Origin: Granulicella mallensis MP5ACTX8
Lineage (GTDB): Bacteria; Acidobacteriota; Terriglobia; Terriglobales; Acidobacteriaceae
Assembly: GCF_000178955.2 (NCBI RefSeq)
Contig: NC_016631.1
Coordinates: 1,364,001 to 1,428,000 of the forward strand
DNA length: 64,000 nucleotides
Direction: 5' to 3'
The position numbers and the translations under genes were made by a program. The notes under the pieces were generated by a model that was not told the DNA's origin, made no database searches, and was given only the letters and a program-made list of their open reading frames with translations. Positions within the stretch are counted from its first letter, which is position 1, and every line of letters begins with the position of its first letter. Positions 7,571-17,100 of the stretch are shown one piece after another.

Positions 7571-9214
7571 ATGAGCACACAGGGATTGGGTTTGAACGAT
7601 AGTGTGCGCGAGACGGCCTTCCGCGCTTTTCTCGATGCACATCTCGACCAGGAGATGCTGCGCTTTACGACTGCCGGCAGCGTCGACGACGGCAAAAGCA
7701 CGCTCATTGGCCGTCTGCTGCACGATACCAAGAGCGTGTATGAAGACCAGCTTGCCTCGATTCGCGCGAGCCGCGTAAACCGCGCGGGCGCAGGTGTCGT
7801 CGATCTTTCGCTGCTGACCGATGGTCTGAAAGCGGAGCGCGAGCAGGGCATTACGATCGATGTGGCCTACCGCTACTTTTCGACCTCGAAGCGGAAGTTC
7901 ATCATCGCCGATACTCCCGGGCACGAGCAGTACACGCGCAATATGGCGACCGGAGCTTCCACTGCGGACGTGGCGATTGTTCTGATCGATGCGAACGCTT
8001 TCGCGAAAGCTGATGGCTTGTTGCCGCAGTCGCGCCGCCACACGTATATCGCCAGCCTGCTGCGGATTCCACATGTGGTGGCGGCGGTGAACAAGATGGA
8101 TCTCGTCGGTTACTCCGAAGAACTGTTCCAGCGTATTCGCGAGGAGTACGGCAAGCTCACTACGCAGCTCGGTCTGCCGAGTGTGGAGATCATTCCCGTA
8201 AGCGCGCTGGCTGGCGACAATGTCGTGGAGCCTTCAACGGCCATGCCGTGGTACACCGGTCCCACGCTGCTGGAGTATCTGGAGACGGTGCCGCTGGAAC
8301 TCGTTGAGGCCAAGCATGGGCCGCTGCGTTTTCCAGTGCAACTGGTCATGCGGCCCGATGCGACCTTTCGCGGATTTGCCGGACGCGTTGAACGCGGTGA
8401 GGTGAAGCCCGGCCTGCGGGTGAAGGCCTTGCCGAGCGGGCGTACTACGCGTGTGAAGAGCATCGTGACCTATGACGGCGAGTTGAAGTCCGCGAGCTTT
8501 CCGCAGAGCGTGACCCTGGAGCTTGAGGACGAGATCGATCTCAGCCGCGGCGAGATGCTGGTGGCGGAAGATCAGGCGCCGCCGCTCATCAGCACGCAGT
8601 TTCGCGCGATGGTGGTGTGGATGGGCGAAGACCCGCTCGTCGTGGGCAAGACCTACCTGGCCAAACACACGACCCGTACTGTGCGTGCGACCGTGCGGAC
8701 GATTCGCTATCGCGTGGACGTGAACACGACCGAGCATCGCGATGCGGCAAAGCTAGCAATGAATGACATCGCCGAGGTGGAGTTCGAGACCAGCCTGCCG
8801 CTGTTCTTCGATACCTATGCCGAGAGCCGCGGTGCGGGATCGTTGATCCTGATCGACGCGGTGACCAACGCCACGGTGGGCGCGGCGATGATCAACGCGT
8901 CGATAGACGACTCCGAGAGTGCTGTCGAGCACAAACCGGCCTTTCTCTTCTTCCAGGGCGATGAGGCTGCGGCCATCTCGTTCCGTGAAGAGCTGCATCA
9001 TCTCGGTCAGCGGGCGGTGATCGTCGACGATCCGCTGATTCCCGAGAGCACCTTGGTAGCGGTAACGCGTGCTTTGCAGCTCGCTGGTGTAACGGCCATC
9101 TCCGCGCGCGCGGTTCTCAGCTCTGAAACTGTTGCCTCACTTCGGTCATCTACTGAAGACCACTTCGTGCAGGGCCTTGAGGCTGCGCGGACCTGGCTGG
9201 AGGCGAAGCGATGA
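7571..9214 (+). CDS. cysN: Sulfate adenylyltransferase subunit 1, with decayed APS-kinase-like tail
   Basis: Regulatory GTPase subunit of ATP sulfurylase. G motifs are clear: GSVDDGKS (residues 36-43), DTPGHEQYT, and NKMD. Domains 2 and 3 of the translation-factor type follow. At 547 residues it is ~70 longer than stand-alone CysN but shorter than CysNC fusions (~620-640). The last ~90 residues (about 455-547, starting KPAFLFFQGDEAA) line up in pattern with the opening of APS kinase, where LWFTGLSGSGKTT is expected, but the P-loop is gone, so this tail cannot be an active kinase. This fits CysH being an APS rather than PAPS reductase. It starts at the base after the cysD stop and overlaps cysH by 4 nt (ATGA). 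Confidence 0.93.
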   Translation: MSTQGLGLNDSVRETAFRAFLDAHLDQEMLRFTTAGSVDDGKSTLIGRLLHDTKSVYEDQLASIRASRVNRAGAGVVDLSLLTDGLKAEREQGITIDVAYRYFSTSKRKFIIADTPGHEQYTRNMATGASTADVAIVLIDANAFAKADGLLPQSRRHTYIASLLRIPHVVAAVNKMDLVGYSEELFQRIREEYGKLTTQLGLPSVEIIPVSALAGDNVVEPSTAMPWYTGPTLLEYLETVPLELVEAKHGPLRFPVQLVMRPDATFRGFAGRVERGEVKPGLRVKALPSGRTTRVKSIVTYDGELKSASFPQSVTLELEDEIDLSRGEMLVAEDQAPPLISTQFRAMVVWMGEDPLVVGKTYLAKHTTRTVRATVRTIRYRVDVNTTEHRDAAKLAMNDIAEVEFETSLPLFFDTYAESRGAGSLILIDAVTNATVGAAMINASIDDSESAVEHKPAFLFFQGDEAAAISFREELHHLGQRAVIVDDPLIPESTLVAVTRALQLAGVTAISARAVLSSETVASLRSSTEDHFVQGLEAARTWLEAKR

Positions 9215-9900
9215 GCACGGTGTCAGTCGATATCGAATCGTTGCAGGCGGAAGAGCTAGTTGCAGAGATCGTGCGCGAGTCGCAGGGTGAAGCTGTATGC
9301 CTGACGAGCAGCTTCCAGACCGAAGACATGGTCGTGCTGCATCTGCTGCGCAAACACCTGCCGCATGTGCCGGTGATCTTTCTCGAAACGGGATATCACT
9401 TTCCCGCATTGATCGAGTATCGCGATCGCCTGGCGCAGGAGTGGGATTTGAACCTCATTAACGCGATGCCGCGCACGACGCTTGCCGAGCATGAGAAAGA
9501 GTTTGGCCTCTTGCATATTGTGGAGCCCACGAAGTGCTGCCAGATTCGCAAGGTCGAGCCTCTGATGCGCTCGCTGGAGCCGTACTCCTGGTGGTTTACC
9601 GGGCTGCGGCGCGAACAGTCGCCGACACGCGCGGGGCTCAAGAAGATTGAAGACCATAAGCTGCCGACCGGCAAGCAGATGAAGAAGATCAGCATCCTGG
9701 CGGACTGGGACTGGGCACGCGTTGAGGCCTACGCGCAGGAGCACGGGATTCCACGGCTCTCGCTCTACGACCAGGGCTATACGAGTATCGGCTGCGAACC
9801 CTGCACGGCCATTCCAGCAGCGGGTGCGGATGCGCGCAGCGGGCGCTGGGGCGGCAAAAAGCTGGAATGCGGCATCCATACCTTTAGCGAGAAAGAATAA
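9211..9900 (+). CDS. cysH: Assimilatory APS reductase (phosphoadenylyl-sulfate reductase family)
   Basis: 229 residues, PAPS/APS reductase family with the SSFQTEDMV phosphate-binding segment. The cysteine set that separates APS reductases from PAPS reductases is present: a CC pair (109-110) and CEPC (195 and 198), which bind a [4Fe-4S] cluster in characterised APS reductases, plus the catalytic C-terminal ECGIH (Cys220). It should therefore reduce APS directly to sulfite and AMP with thioredoxin-type electrons, bypassing APS kinase. The start codon overlaps the cysN stop (ATGA), implying translational coupling. Sulfite reductase genes are not in the window. Confidence 0.93.
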   Translation: MSTVSVDIESLQAEELVAEIVRESQGEAVCLTSSFQTEDMVVLHLLRKHLPHVPVIFLETGYHFPALIEYRDRLAQEWDLNLINAMPRTTLAEHEKEFGLLHIVEPTKCCQIRKVEPLMRSLEPYSWWFTGLRREQSPTRAGLKKIEDHKLPTGKQMKKISILADWDWARVEAYAQEHGIPRLSLYDQGYTSIGCEPCTAIPAAGADARSGRWGGKKLECGIHTFSEKE

Positions 9901-9921
9901 GCGCAAAGGAGTATTCTGCGC

Positions 9922-10983
9922 ATGATGCGCGAACGTCGCCAGATTGTTGAGCTTTGGGAGCGCGGCGAGGCCGAAGCCCTGGTAACGCTCGTGCGCGTGG
10001 AAGGCTCGAGCTATCGTCGTACAGGCGCACGGCTATTGGTGGCCGCGAACGGCGATTATGCAGGTTCTATCTCTGGTGGCTGTTTGGAGGCCGAGGTCGT
10101 TCGCAAGGCGAAATGGCTTGTCCGCGAGGGCGCTACGATCCAGCGCTACTCGACCTTGTTCGATGATACGGCTGAGATTCCTTACGGTCTCGGGTGTGGT
10201 GGCACGGTGAACCTCTTGCTCGAACCAGCGGGGACACCGGAGTTCGAGAGGCTGATGGAGGGCATGCGTTCGTCCCTGCGAGGTGAGACGCTGTTTGTTG
10301 AGACGGGGCTTCCGACCGCTGGAAAGGCGCTGTACCGCATCATTCAAAGCGTAAAGACTGCTTTTCCTCCGCGCGTCAGTTCTGACTGTCCTTCCGATTC
10401 CGGCAACGCCTTCTGCGAAACGCTCGAGCCGCCACAGCGGCTCTTTGTCTTTGGGGCGGGTGATGATGCTCGGCCGGTCGTGCGCATGGCATCACTGCTG
10501 GGGTGGAGCGTTATTGTGGTGGATGCGCGTCCCCAATGGGCACGGGCCGAGCGCTTTCCCGAAGCAGAGCGTGTGCTCGTATCGCCAGTCACTGACGATT
10601 TGCGCATCGACTCGAGAGATGCCGTTGCCGTGATGACGCATAGTTATGAGCAGGACCGCGCGTGGCTTGCTGCTGTCTTGCCCCACAGCCCACGCTATCT
10701 TGGATTGCTGGGAGCGCGGCATCGCAGCGCTTTGCTGGTGAGCGAAGCGGCTGCCCTGTTGGGGTGGACACTGGAACGTGTCTGCGCGGGAATCTTTGCT
10801 CCTGTTGGGCTGGATCTTGGCGGCGACGGCGCGGAGGCGATTGCTCTTTCAATCGTTGCGGAGATACAGGCCTGTCGTGAAGGGAAGCTTGGTGCCTCGC
10901 GGCGCATGGCCCCCGAGACGGTTATGGCGCTGATTGCTAAAGAAGGAGCGTCGCGCTACGTGCAAACGCAGTGTGCTCTATGA
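9922..10983 (+). CDS. XdhC/CoxI family molybdenum-hydroxylase maturation protein
   Basis: 353 residues. The N-terminal XdhC/CoxI domain contains VEGSSYRRTGARLLV, GSISGGCLEAEV and YGLGCGGTVNLLLEP; the C-terminal Rossmann-like XdhC domain begins LFVFGAGDDARPVVRMA and contains LGLLGARHR. Family members bind molybdenum cofactor and help insert its sulfurated form into xanthine dehydrogenase-type enzymes. An MocA-like gene overlaps its stop by 4 nt, a common pairing. The molybdoenzyme itself is not in the window. It starts 21 bp after cysH and could be on the same transcript, although the functions differ. Confidence 0.9.
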   Translation: MMRERRQIVELWERGEAEALVTLVRVEGSSYRRTGARLLVAANGDYAGSISGGCLEAEVVRKAKWLVREGATIQRYSTLFDDTAEIPYGLGCGGTVNLLLEPAGTPEFERLMEGMRSSLRGETLFVETGLPTAGKALYRIIQSVKTAFPPRVSSDCPSDSGNAFCETLEPPQRLFVFGAGDDARPVVRMASLLGWSVIVVDARPQWARAERFPEAERVLVSPVTDDLRIDSRDAVAVMTHSYEQDRAWLAAVLPHSPRYLGLLGARHRSALLVSEAAALLGWTLERVCAGIFAPVGLDLGGDGAEAIALSIVAEIQACREGKLGASRRMAPETVMALIAKEGASRYVQTQCAL

Positions 10984-11540
10984 GTATTGCGGGAATCGTT
11001 CTGGCCGCGGGTTCTTCAAGCCGGCTGGGCAGGCCAAAGCAGACAGTCGTGCTCGATGGCGAGATGCTTGTGGAGCGTGCCGTGCGTGTGGCGCAGGAGG
11101 CCGGACTTTCACCAGTAATCGCTGTGATGAACCCTGAGGGTGACTTCGGTCACTCACTGCAACAGTTGGGCTGCCTTGTTGTGATCAATGAAAGTGCCGC
11201 AGAGGGTATGGCATCTTCAATTCGCCGCGGTGTGGTTGTGGCGAAGATGCGGAAGGCCAGTGGCGTCGTGTTGATAACCTGCGATCAGATCGCAATCAGT
11301 CCTGAGCATCTGCAGGCTCTATGCGAGGAGCCTGCAATCATCGCCGGTTCAGGATATGCAGGCAGAGTTGGCATTCCAGCATACTTTCCTGAGTCGAGCT
11401 TCGAGAGCTTGCAGCAGTTGAGTGGGGATGTGGGTGCACGTGAACTGTTGCGGACTGCGCGAGTGGTGGCGAATGAAAAGCTTGCGCTCGATATCGATAC
11501 GGAAGAGGATCTAGCACGCGTACAAGATACGCTCTCGTAG
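10980..11540 (+). CDS. MocA-like molybdenum cofactor cytidylyl/nucleotidyltransferase
   Basis: 186 residues, nucleotidyltransferase of the MobA/MocA group. The signature GIVLAAGSSSRLGRPKQ sits at the N-terminus, with GVVLITCDQIAIS carrying the metal-binding Asp and a DIDTEEDL end. MocA proteins transfer CMP (MobA proteins GMP) to molybdopterin; pairing with XdhC favours the cytidylyl form used by hydroxylases. The ATG at 10980 overlaps the preceding stop (ATGA) and is preferred over the GTG at 10971. It is the last gene of this run; a MITE-like repeat and a convergent gene follow. Confidence 0.88.
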   Translation: MSIAGIVLAAGSSSRLGRPKQTVVLDGEMLVERAVRVAQEAGLSPVIAVMNPEGDFGHSLQQLGCLVVINESAAEGMASSIRRGVVVAKMRKASGVVLITCDQIAISPEHLQALCEEPAIIAGSGYAGRVGIPAYFPESSFESLQQLSGDVGARELLRTARVVANEKLALDIDTEEDLARVQDTLS

Positions 11541-11639
11541 CGTGGGTCCGGACTGGGGCAGATGTCTTGTTCAGCTTCGAGCTATGAGGTAACGAGCTAC
11601 GAGGTGGTTTTGGCTGCGAAGTGCAAGATCGAACGGGTT

Positions 11640-11754
11640 TAGAGCAAATCTCCTGTTACTGGGAAGTTGAACCGGGCGTGCAGTGCCGTTTTTCTGGGGA
11701 AAAACGGCCATAAATGTCGTGGTTTCGCTATACACCTACAGGAGATTTGCTCTA
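11640..11754. repeat. MITE-like palindromic element, copy 1 (115 bp)
   Basis: Terminal inverted repeats TAGAGCAAATCTCCTGT and ACAGGAGATTTGCTCTA (17 bp, perfect) enclose an inner hairpin GCCGTTTTT-CTGGGG-AAAAACGGC. A second 115-bp copy, about 90% identical, is at 57546-57660. The last bases of the element form the TAG stop of the minus-strand carrier-protein gene at 11752-11754. No coding capacity. The rest of 11541-11639 shows nothing. Confidence 0.85.
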
Positions 11755-12006
11755 GCGTCCCTGAGCGACCAGCTTCGACTGAACGATGTCGGCAAGGTGG
11801 CCTACCGTATGCATCGATTCAAGCTCAGCGGTCTGGAACTTGATGCCGAAGCGTGACTCGATGGCTACGATCAGGTTGATGTGGTTGAACGAGTCCCACT
11901 CGGGAACGTCCGCAGCCGTGAGGCCAGGGCTTAGTTCGATGGAATCGTCATCAAAGAGATCGTGAAAGATCGTGGTGAGCCGCTCGTAAATATCGTGCTG
12001 TTGCAT
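11752..12006 (-). CDS. Acyl carrier protein-like protein
   Basis: 84 residues from the ATG at 12006; a GTG two codons earlier is possible. Small four-helix carrier protein with the 4'-phosphopantetheine attachment motif in variant form, VPEWDSFNHINLIVAIE, where Ser in D-S-F replaces the usual D-S-L. Such stand-alone carriers usually serve specialised acyl, polyketide or O-antigen chemistry rather than bulk fatty-acid synthesis. No acyltransferase or synthase is adjacent; the next genes on the strand are a membrane protein and the trehalose block. The TAG stop lies in the terminal repeat of the MITE-like element. Confidence 0.8.
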   Translation of the reverse strand: MQQHDIYERLTTIFHDLFDDDSIELSPGLTAADVPEWDSFNHINLIVAIESRFGIKFQTAELESMHTVGHLADIVQSKLVAQGR

Positions 12007-12031
12007 CAGCACATTATATCGGCGGCTCCTG

Positions 12032-12790
12032 TTAGAAGTGGCGCAGCTTGGGGCCTGGGGTCTCGCGTATTTCGGTCGCGGCCGAGGCCTCTGGACGGCT
12101 GGGAAGTGGCTTTTCGATGCTCTTCTCGATTGAACGGCTGACCAGGTCGCGCGAGCCGAGTCCGATTGCCAGCGAGAGCGTCAGGACGATGCCGCCGAAG
12201 AGAATCCCAAAGGCCAGTTCAACGACCGTACCGCCGATGTGCAGGTGATCGAGCGCCATGGCTGCGGTAAGCACCAGCACGAGCCACTTCACTCCGAACG
12301 AAAGAAAGCGCGCATATTGCAGTTGCGCATTGACGGCACCGATGAGCACGGAACGCGCGAGAAACCGTGCCAGCAGGTTGCCGGTGAAGAGGATCAGGAT
12401 GGCGCCGAGGAGGTGTGTCAGGTAGGGAAGAACAAAGAGCGAGACCTGATCGTCGGCAGAGTAGGACGCGTCGAAGGCAGAGATCCCGACGGCGACGCCA
12501 GCAAGGATGCAGAGCCAGAAGACCACACGCGCAACCAGAAGTGTGGGCGAGTTAGAGGGCGCCCAATCAGAGAAGTTGACCGGCGAACTGATCTTCTCGC
12601 TGGCGGCGATGCGTTCGTCGAAGCGTGTCGCGGTAAGCAGTCGCCGTACGAGTGACGCAAGTAGGAAGCCTATGGCTGTCAGCACGAACACAGCGAGCAG
12701 AAAGGCCAGCAAGCCGGGAAGAAAGCGGACGAGCACGACCACTACGCGATGGGTGGACTGAAGAAGGGCGAATTTGATTTGCTGACCCAT
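12032..12790 (-). CDS. Membrane protein with conserved TM-helix repeats (mechanosensitive-channel related)
   Basis: 252 residues. About five membrane segments: ~18-45, ~87-108, ~122-142, ~165-185 and ~190-212. The LHIGGTVVELAFGILFGGI stretch followed by LSLAIGLGSRDL resembles the pore-lining helix of MscS-like proteins and the TM_helix repeat family. There is no MscS cytoplasmic beta domain, so it is a short relative and gating is uncertain. The ATG has an AGGAG ribosome site 9 bases upstream. It lies downstream of trehalose genes on the same strand; a role in osmotic response would fit but is inferred only from position. Confidence 0.65.
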   Translation of the reverse strand: MGQQIKFALLQSTHRVVVVLVRFLPGLLAFLLAVFVLTAIGFLLASLVRRLLTATRFDERIAASEKISSPVNFSDWAPSNSPTLLVARVVFWLCILAGVAVGISAFDASYSADDQVSLFVLPYLTHLLGAILILFTGNLLARFLARSVLIGAVNAQLQYARFLSFGVKWLVLVLTAAMALDHLHIGGTVVELAFGILFGGIVLTLSLAIGLGSRDLVSRSIEKSIEKPLPSRPEASAATEIRETPGPKLRHF

Positions 12791-12853
12791 GATGATTGGC
12801 TCCTGAGTTCGTTGGTGCCGGGATGCTGTGATTCCGAGGGTATCGGCCGATTG

Positions 12854-14086
12854 CTAAGGATTGAAACGGTCCGGCCAGCGCCAGCGGGCAACGACGTAAG
12901 GTTTTTCGGCGGCGAATGCAGCGGCCGTCTCTTCGACGTGAAGAGCGGAGCGCGTTGCATCGCCGGCTGCGCGGCGAAGATGCGAGGTGACCCATGCCAG
13001 GTAGAGCGGTGTCAGCGCGCCGAGCAGATGGCCGCGATTGATCGTCCGCAGGTGATAGGCGAGGACAAAGTCATAGACGACTCGCGCCCACAGGTCTGGC
13101 GGCATCAGGAAGCTCTCCGCCGGGGCGAGTGAAAGCTTCTTCAGCGCCAGCAAAGACTGCGGCGGAAGCACCAGCGACCAGATCTCCTGCAGGTTCAGGT
13201 AGGCGCTGCGGAAGCTCTCAGCCATGGCGCGAACTTCGGCAAGCTCTTCGGTTTCTGCCCCTAGGGGGAGGGGTTCGGCGGTCGGAATGGCAGAGATGGA
13301 AGCCCGGCTGCGTTGCCAGAAGGGAGCCTTGGCTTCGATGTCGGTAAAGAGCGAACCTGCGACCTCGGCAAGCAGCGAGTTCAGATCGGCATCGCCAGGG
13401 TGCGGCATCGTCCTCTCACCCGCTTCGACCTCACGAACAACGAATGCTGCGACGGAAGCTTCCGCCACCGGCCAGAGAAGCGGCGTGCTCTGAGCGGCGC
13501 TTCCCAATCTGCGGGCGGCTGCGGCGAGACGTTCCGCCATACGCGAAGAGAAGGCTACGTCGAGGGGCAGGGGCAGATGCGTGCCCGCTCCGAAGAGCGC
13601 GTGGGTCAGGGGATAGAGCAGCGCGGAACTCACGAGGGCATCGTGCGGACCTGTCTGGTAGCGCGGCAACGCCAGGTCGACCCGCTGGCTCAGGACGGAG
13701 GCGACCAGGGCATGCAGGCCGCCGGTCGAGAGCGAAAGGGTCTCCGCACCCAACACCAGGATCGTCGATGCTCCGTGTTTTTGTGCGAGATCGGCCGCGC
13801 CGAGATAATCGCTCGCCGTAAGTGCCCATCCTGCATGCGGAAGCGATGAGGGATATTCGACCAGTTGAATTGTTTCGCTGGCCGGGATGTTCTCCGGCAG
13901 AACATCGGGCGAAGCGAGCAGAACGGATTGCCCGGGAAGTGCGGCGGCGATGCGTTCGTGCATCGTCTGCAGCGCTTCGGGACTCAGTGACGGAAGGCAG
14001 ATGAGCACGGAGGCAGCGCTGCGTGCCGCTGTAGCTGTTCCCAGCGGGCGTTCATTCGAGATGTCGGCGATGGGCAATGAGGACAT
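12854..14086 (-). CDS. GT81/glucosylglycerate-synthase-like glycosyltransferase, possibly inactive
   Basis: 410 residues, no signal peptide. The layout matches large GT-A proteins of the glucosyl/mannosyl-glycerate synthase group: an N-terminal Rossmann-like part with ASTILVLGAETLSLS, then VDLALPRYQTGPHDALVSS and YPLTHALFGAGTHLPLPLD, where the family has a D-x-V-x-P-x-Y block and a QP-G-D acceptor-site block, and a helical C-terminus. The canonical DxD metal motif is not evident, so activity is doubtful. It starts 32 bp after the stop of the TreS-maltokinase gene and is probably in the same operon, which suits a compatible-solute or glucan role. The family assignment is moderate. Confidence 0.5.
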   Translation of the reverse strand: MSSLPIADISNERPLGTATAARSAASVLICLPSLSPEALQTMHERIAAALPGQSVLLASPDVLPENIPASETIQLVEYPSSLPHAGWALTASDYLGAADLAQKHGASTILVLGAETLSLSTGGLHALVASVLSQRVDLALPRYQTGPHDALVSSALLYPLTHALFGAGTHLPLPLDVAFSSRMAERLAAAARRLGSAAQSTPLLWPVAEASVAAFVVREVEAGERTMPHPGDADLNSLLAEVAGSLFTDIEAKAPFWQRSRASISAIPTAEPLPLGAETEELAEVRAMAESFRSAYLNLQEIWSLVLPPQSLLALKKLSLAPAESFLMPPDLWARVVYDFVLAYHLRTINRGHLLGALTPLYLAWVTSHLRRAAGDATRSALHVEETAAAFAAEKPYVVARWRWPDRFNP

Positions 14087-14118
14087 GAGGGTTCACTAGA
14101 CAGTGCAACAGTAGACGG

Positions 14119-17100
14119 TTAAGCAGTATCACGGGCGAGTGCCAACAGGCCACTCAGGGGAATATGCAGCCAATCGGGACGGTTATTCAATTCGTACAGC
14201 AACTCATAGAGCGATTTCTCCAGCAGCAGGGCCCGAAGCATCGTATCTGCCTGGGACGACTTGGGAAGCAGTGACTCTCCCTGCGTACCAGCGGCGTGTA
14301 TTGCATCGCGATAGGCCTGAAGAAACTTTGTGGACACGGCATTTTCCCAGAGTGATGCCCATCCCGCGAGAGTTACCGAGTGTTCCGGGCGGCGCTGGGT
14401 GTAGCGGTCAAGCGTAGAGCGTGAAGCATAGCTGAAGCTGCGTAACATTCCGGCAACATCCTTCAACGGAGATTGTTTCAGACGCCGCTCTTCCAGCGGC
14501 CGCGCAGGTTCTCCTTCAAAGTCGACGATGAGGAAGTCGGACTTTACATGCAGCAGTTGACCTAGATGATAGTCCCCATGGCTACGAATGCGTTGACCGA
14601 AGGCCTCGGGGGCAGCCGCAGCCAGGGACTGGGTGCGCTTCAAGAGTTCGCTGCGGTGGCTCAGGAGCAAGGCTGCACCGTCGACCAGGTCGTCGGGAAT
14701 CGCTGCAAGGTTGCGCTTGAGAGCTCCGAGCGTGTGCTCGACCTGTTCGCGGATGCGTGCGGAATCGAGAGCGAGATCCTTGGCTGCGGTAATTTCCGCG
14801 GTAAAGGCGGCATCATCCGTTGGCGTTGCCAGGGCAAGATGCATCTGCGCGGTGCGAGTGCCGATCAGTGCCGCGGCCTCGAGCGAGAAGCCTGCGTGCT
14901 CCTGCGCATCCAGCGGGATCTCCGCTTCCACGAGAAAGCTTGCGGGTTTGCCGTACGACGCAGGTTGAGGAGAGTTGGCAACCGACTCATAGAAGCGTAT
15001 CAACTCCTCTGAGAACCACGACCATCCGTCGCCTTCATTGGCCGCAAAGGCCTGCAGAAAGGCGAGGGTCGTTCCATCGGCCTCGTGATGAAGCTCGCCC
15101 AAATAGGCGGGGATGCGGTCGAAGTGCGCCACGTCGGTTAGAAAGCGGCTGATCTCGACGTCGGGATTTTCGCCGGGCTGCAGCCGCCGGAAGAGCTTGA
15201 GAATGGCCGTCTGACCGAACAGGAGACTGGTATTGGACTGCTCCGCGGAGCCGACACGAGACTCCGTCTGCGAGAGGCTTGCGGGATCGAAGGCGGGGGA
15301 GTGCGAGGCCACGAGCGTCGCATCGGCTTTCGGAGAGGTGATGAACATCTCCAGCAGCGCCTGTCGAAAGCCCTCGCTTGCCGTGGCGTCGTAGAGTACC
15401 GAACCGCTCGAAGCATCTCCTAGTGTTGCCAGGATCGCCTTTGGCGAGTTCTTGCGCAGCGTTTCTGCTGCATCGCCTGCAGCGATGGCGAGCGGAAGCT
15501 GATAGCGCTCGGTGCTTCCATTGTCATAGGTGACATCGATCAACGTAACGGCATATTCGCTGTTGGCGAGCGCCAGCGAAGAGCCGACAGTCGCAGAACG
15601 GATCTTGCGCGACTTGCTGCCGAACCAGCGTTGTTGCTCGAGATAGTTCGGCAGCAGTTGCTGGAGGAGTTCGTGCCCGCCGCCTTGCAGAAGAATTCCA
15701 ATGGACAAGGTGGGCGATGCCTGCGTCTTGTTTGGCACGATGCCCGCCAGAGCTTCGTGCTCAGCGGGAGACTCAATGGTTGGCGCTTCCGGCTTAGGCG
15801 GAGCAGGCTGCAGTTCGAGCCAGAAGAAGCTGTACGGTGCAAGCGTCAGGGTGTAGGGCTGATCGGTAATCTCGGGGAAGGCGACGTAGCCCAGCATCTC
15901 CATGGGCTGACGACCGGCAAACTGGGCCAGGTCGAGCGCGACAGGCTGGGCAAAGCGCGAGAGGTTGGCGACGCAGAGCACCGTCTCCGACGCGCCGTCC
16001 TCATATTTGTGGTCGCGGATGTAGGCGAGAACCTTGCGGTTTGACGGGTGCAGGAACTCAAGCGAGCCGCGTCCGAAGACCTGGAACAGCTTGCGCAGCG
16101 CAATCATGTTGCGCGTCCAGTGCAGCAGCGAGGAGGGATCGCTGAGCTGAGCCTCCACATTGATCGCCTGGTAGCCCCAGATAGGGTCCATGATGACCGG
16201 GAAGTAGAGTCTCGCGGGTACGGCCTTGCTGAATCCGGCGTTGCGGTCGGAGTTCCACTGCATGGGCGTGCGCACGCCGTTGCGGTCGCCGAGATAGATG
16301 TTGTCGCCCATACCCAGTTCGTCGCCGTAGTACATGATCGGCGTTCCGGGAAAGCTCAGCAGCAGGGAGTTCATCAGTTCGATGCGGCGGCGGTTGTTGT
16401 CGAGCAGGGGAGCGAGACGGCGGCGGATGCCCACGTTAACGCGCATGCGCGGATCGGCCGAGTAGGCCATGTACATGTAGTCGCGTTCGTCGTCGGTCAC
16501 CATTTCGAGCGTGAGCTCGTCGTGATTGCGCAGAAACAGTCCCCACTGGCAGTTGGCGGGGATGTCCGGTGTCTGCGCCATGATGTCGGTGATGGGCAGA
16601 CGATCTTCCTGCCGCAGCGCCATGTACATGCGCGGCATCAGCGGAAAGTGGAAGGCCATGTGGCACTCGTCGCCGTCGCCAAAGTAGGGCCGCACATCTG
16701 CGGGCCACTGGTTGGCTTCGGCCAGCACCAGGCGGTTCTCGTAGCCCTCATCGATCGCCGCGCGGATGGCCTTGATTGCGGCGTGTGTCTCGGGCAGATT
16801 TTCGCAGTTGGTGCCATCGCGTTCCACCAGGTAGGGAATCGCATCCATGCGCATGGCGTCGACTCCCATGTCGAGCCAGAAGCGCATGGCTTTCAGCACC
16901 TCTTCCATCACGGCTGGATTGTCGAAGTTCAGGTCGGGCTGATGCGAGAAGAAGCGATGCCAGTAGTACTGCTGGGCCTCTTCGTCCCAGGTCCAGTTCG
17001 ACTTCTCGGTGTCGGTGAAGATGATGCGGGCGTCCTTGTAGATCTGGTCGCTATCGCTCCACACGTAATAGTCGCGTTCGGGGCTGCCCTTGGGGGCGTG

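Noticed and set aside
7328-8074. Minus-strand frame of ~250 codons across cysD/cysN
   Set aside because: It lies opposite two well-conserved genes and has no ribosome site or family pattern.
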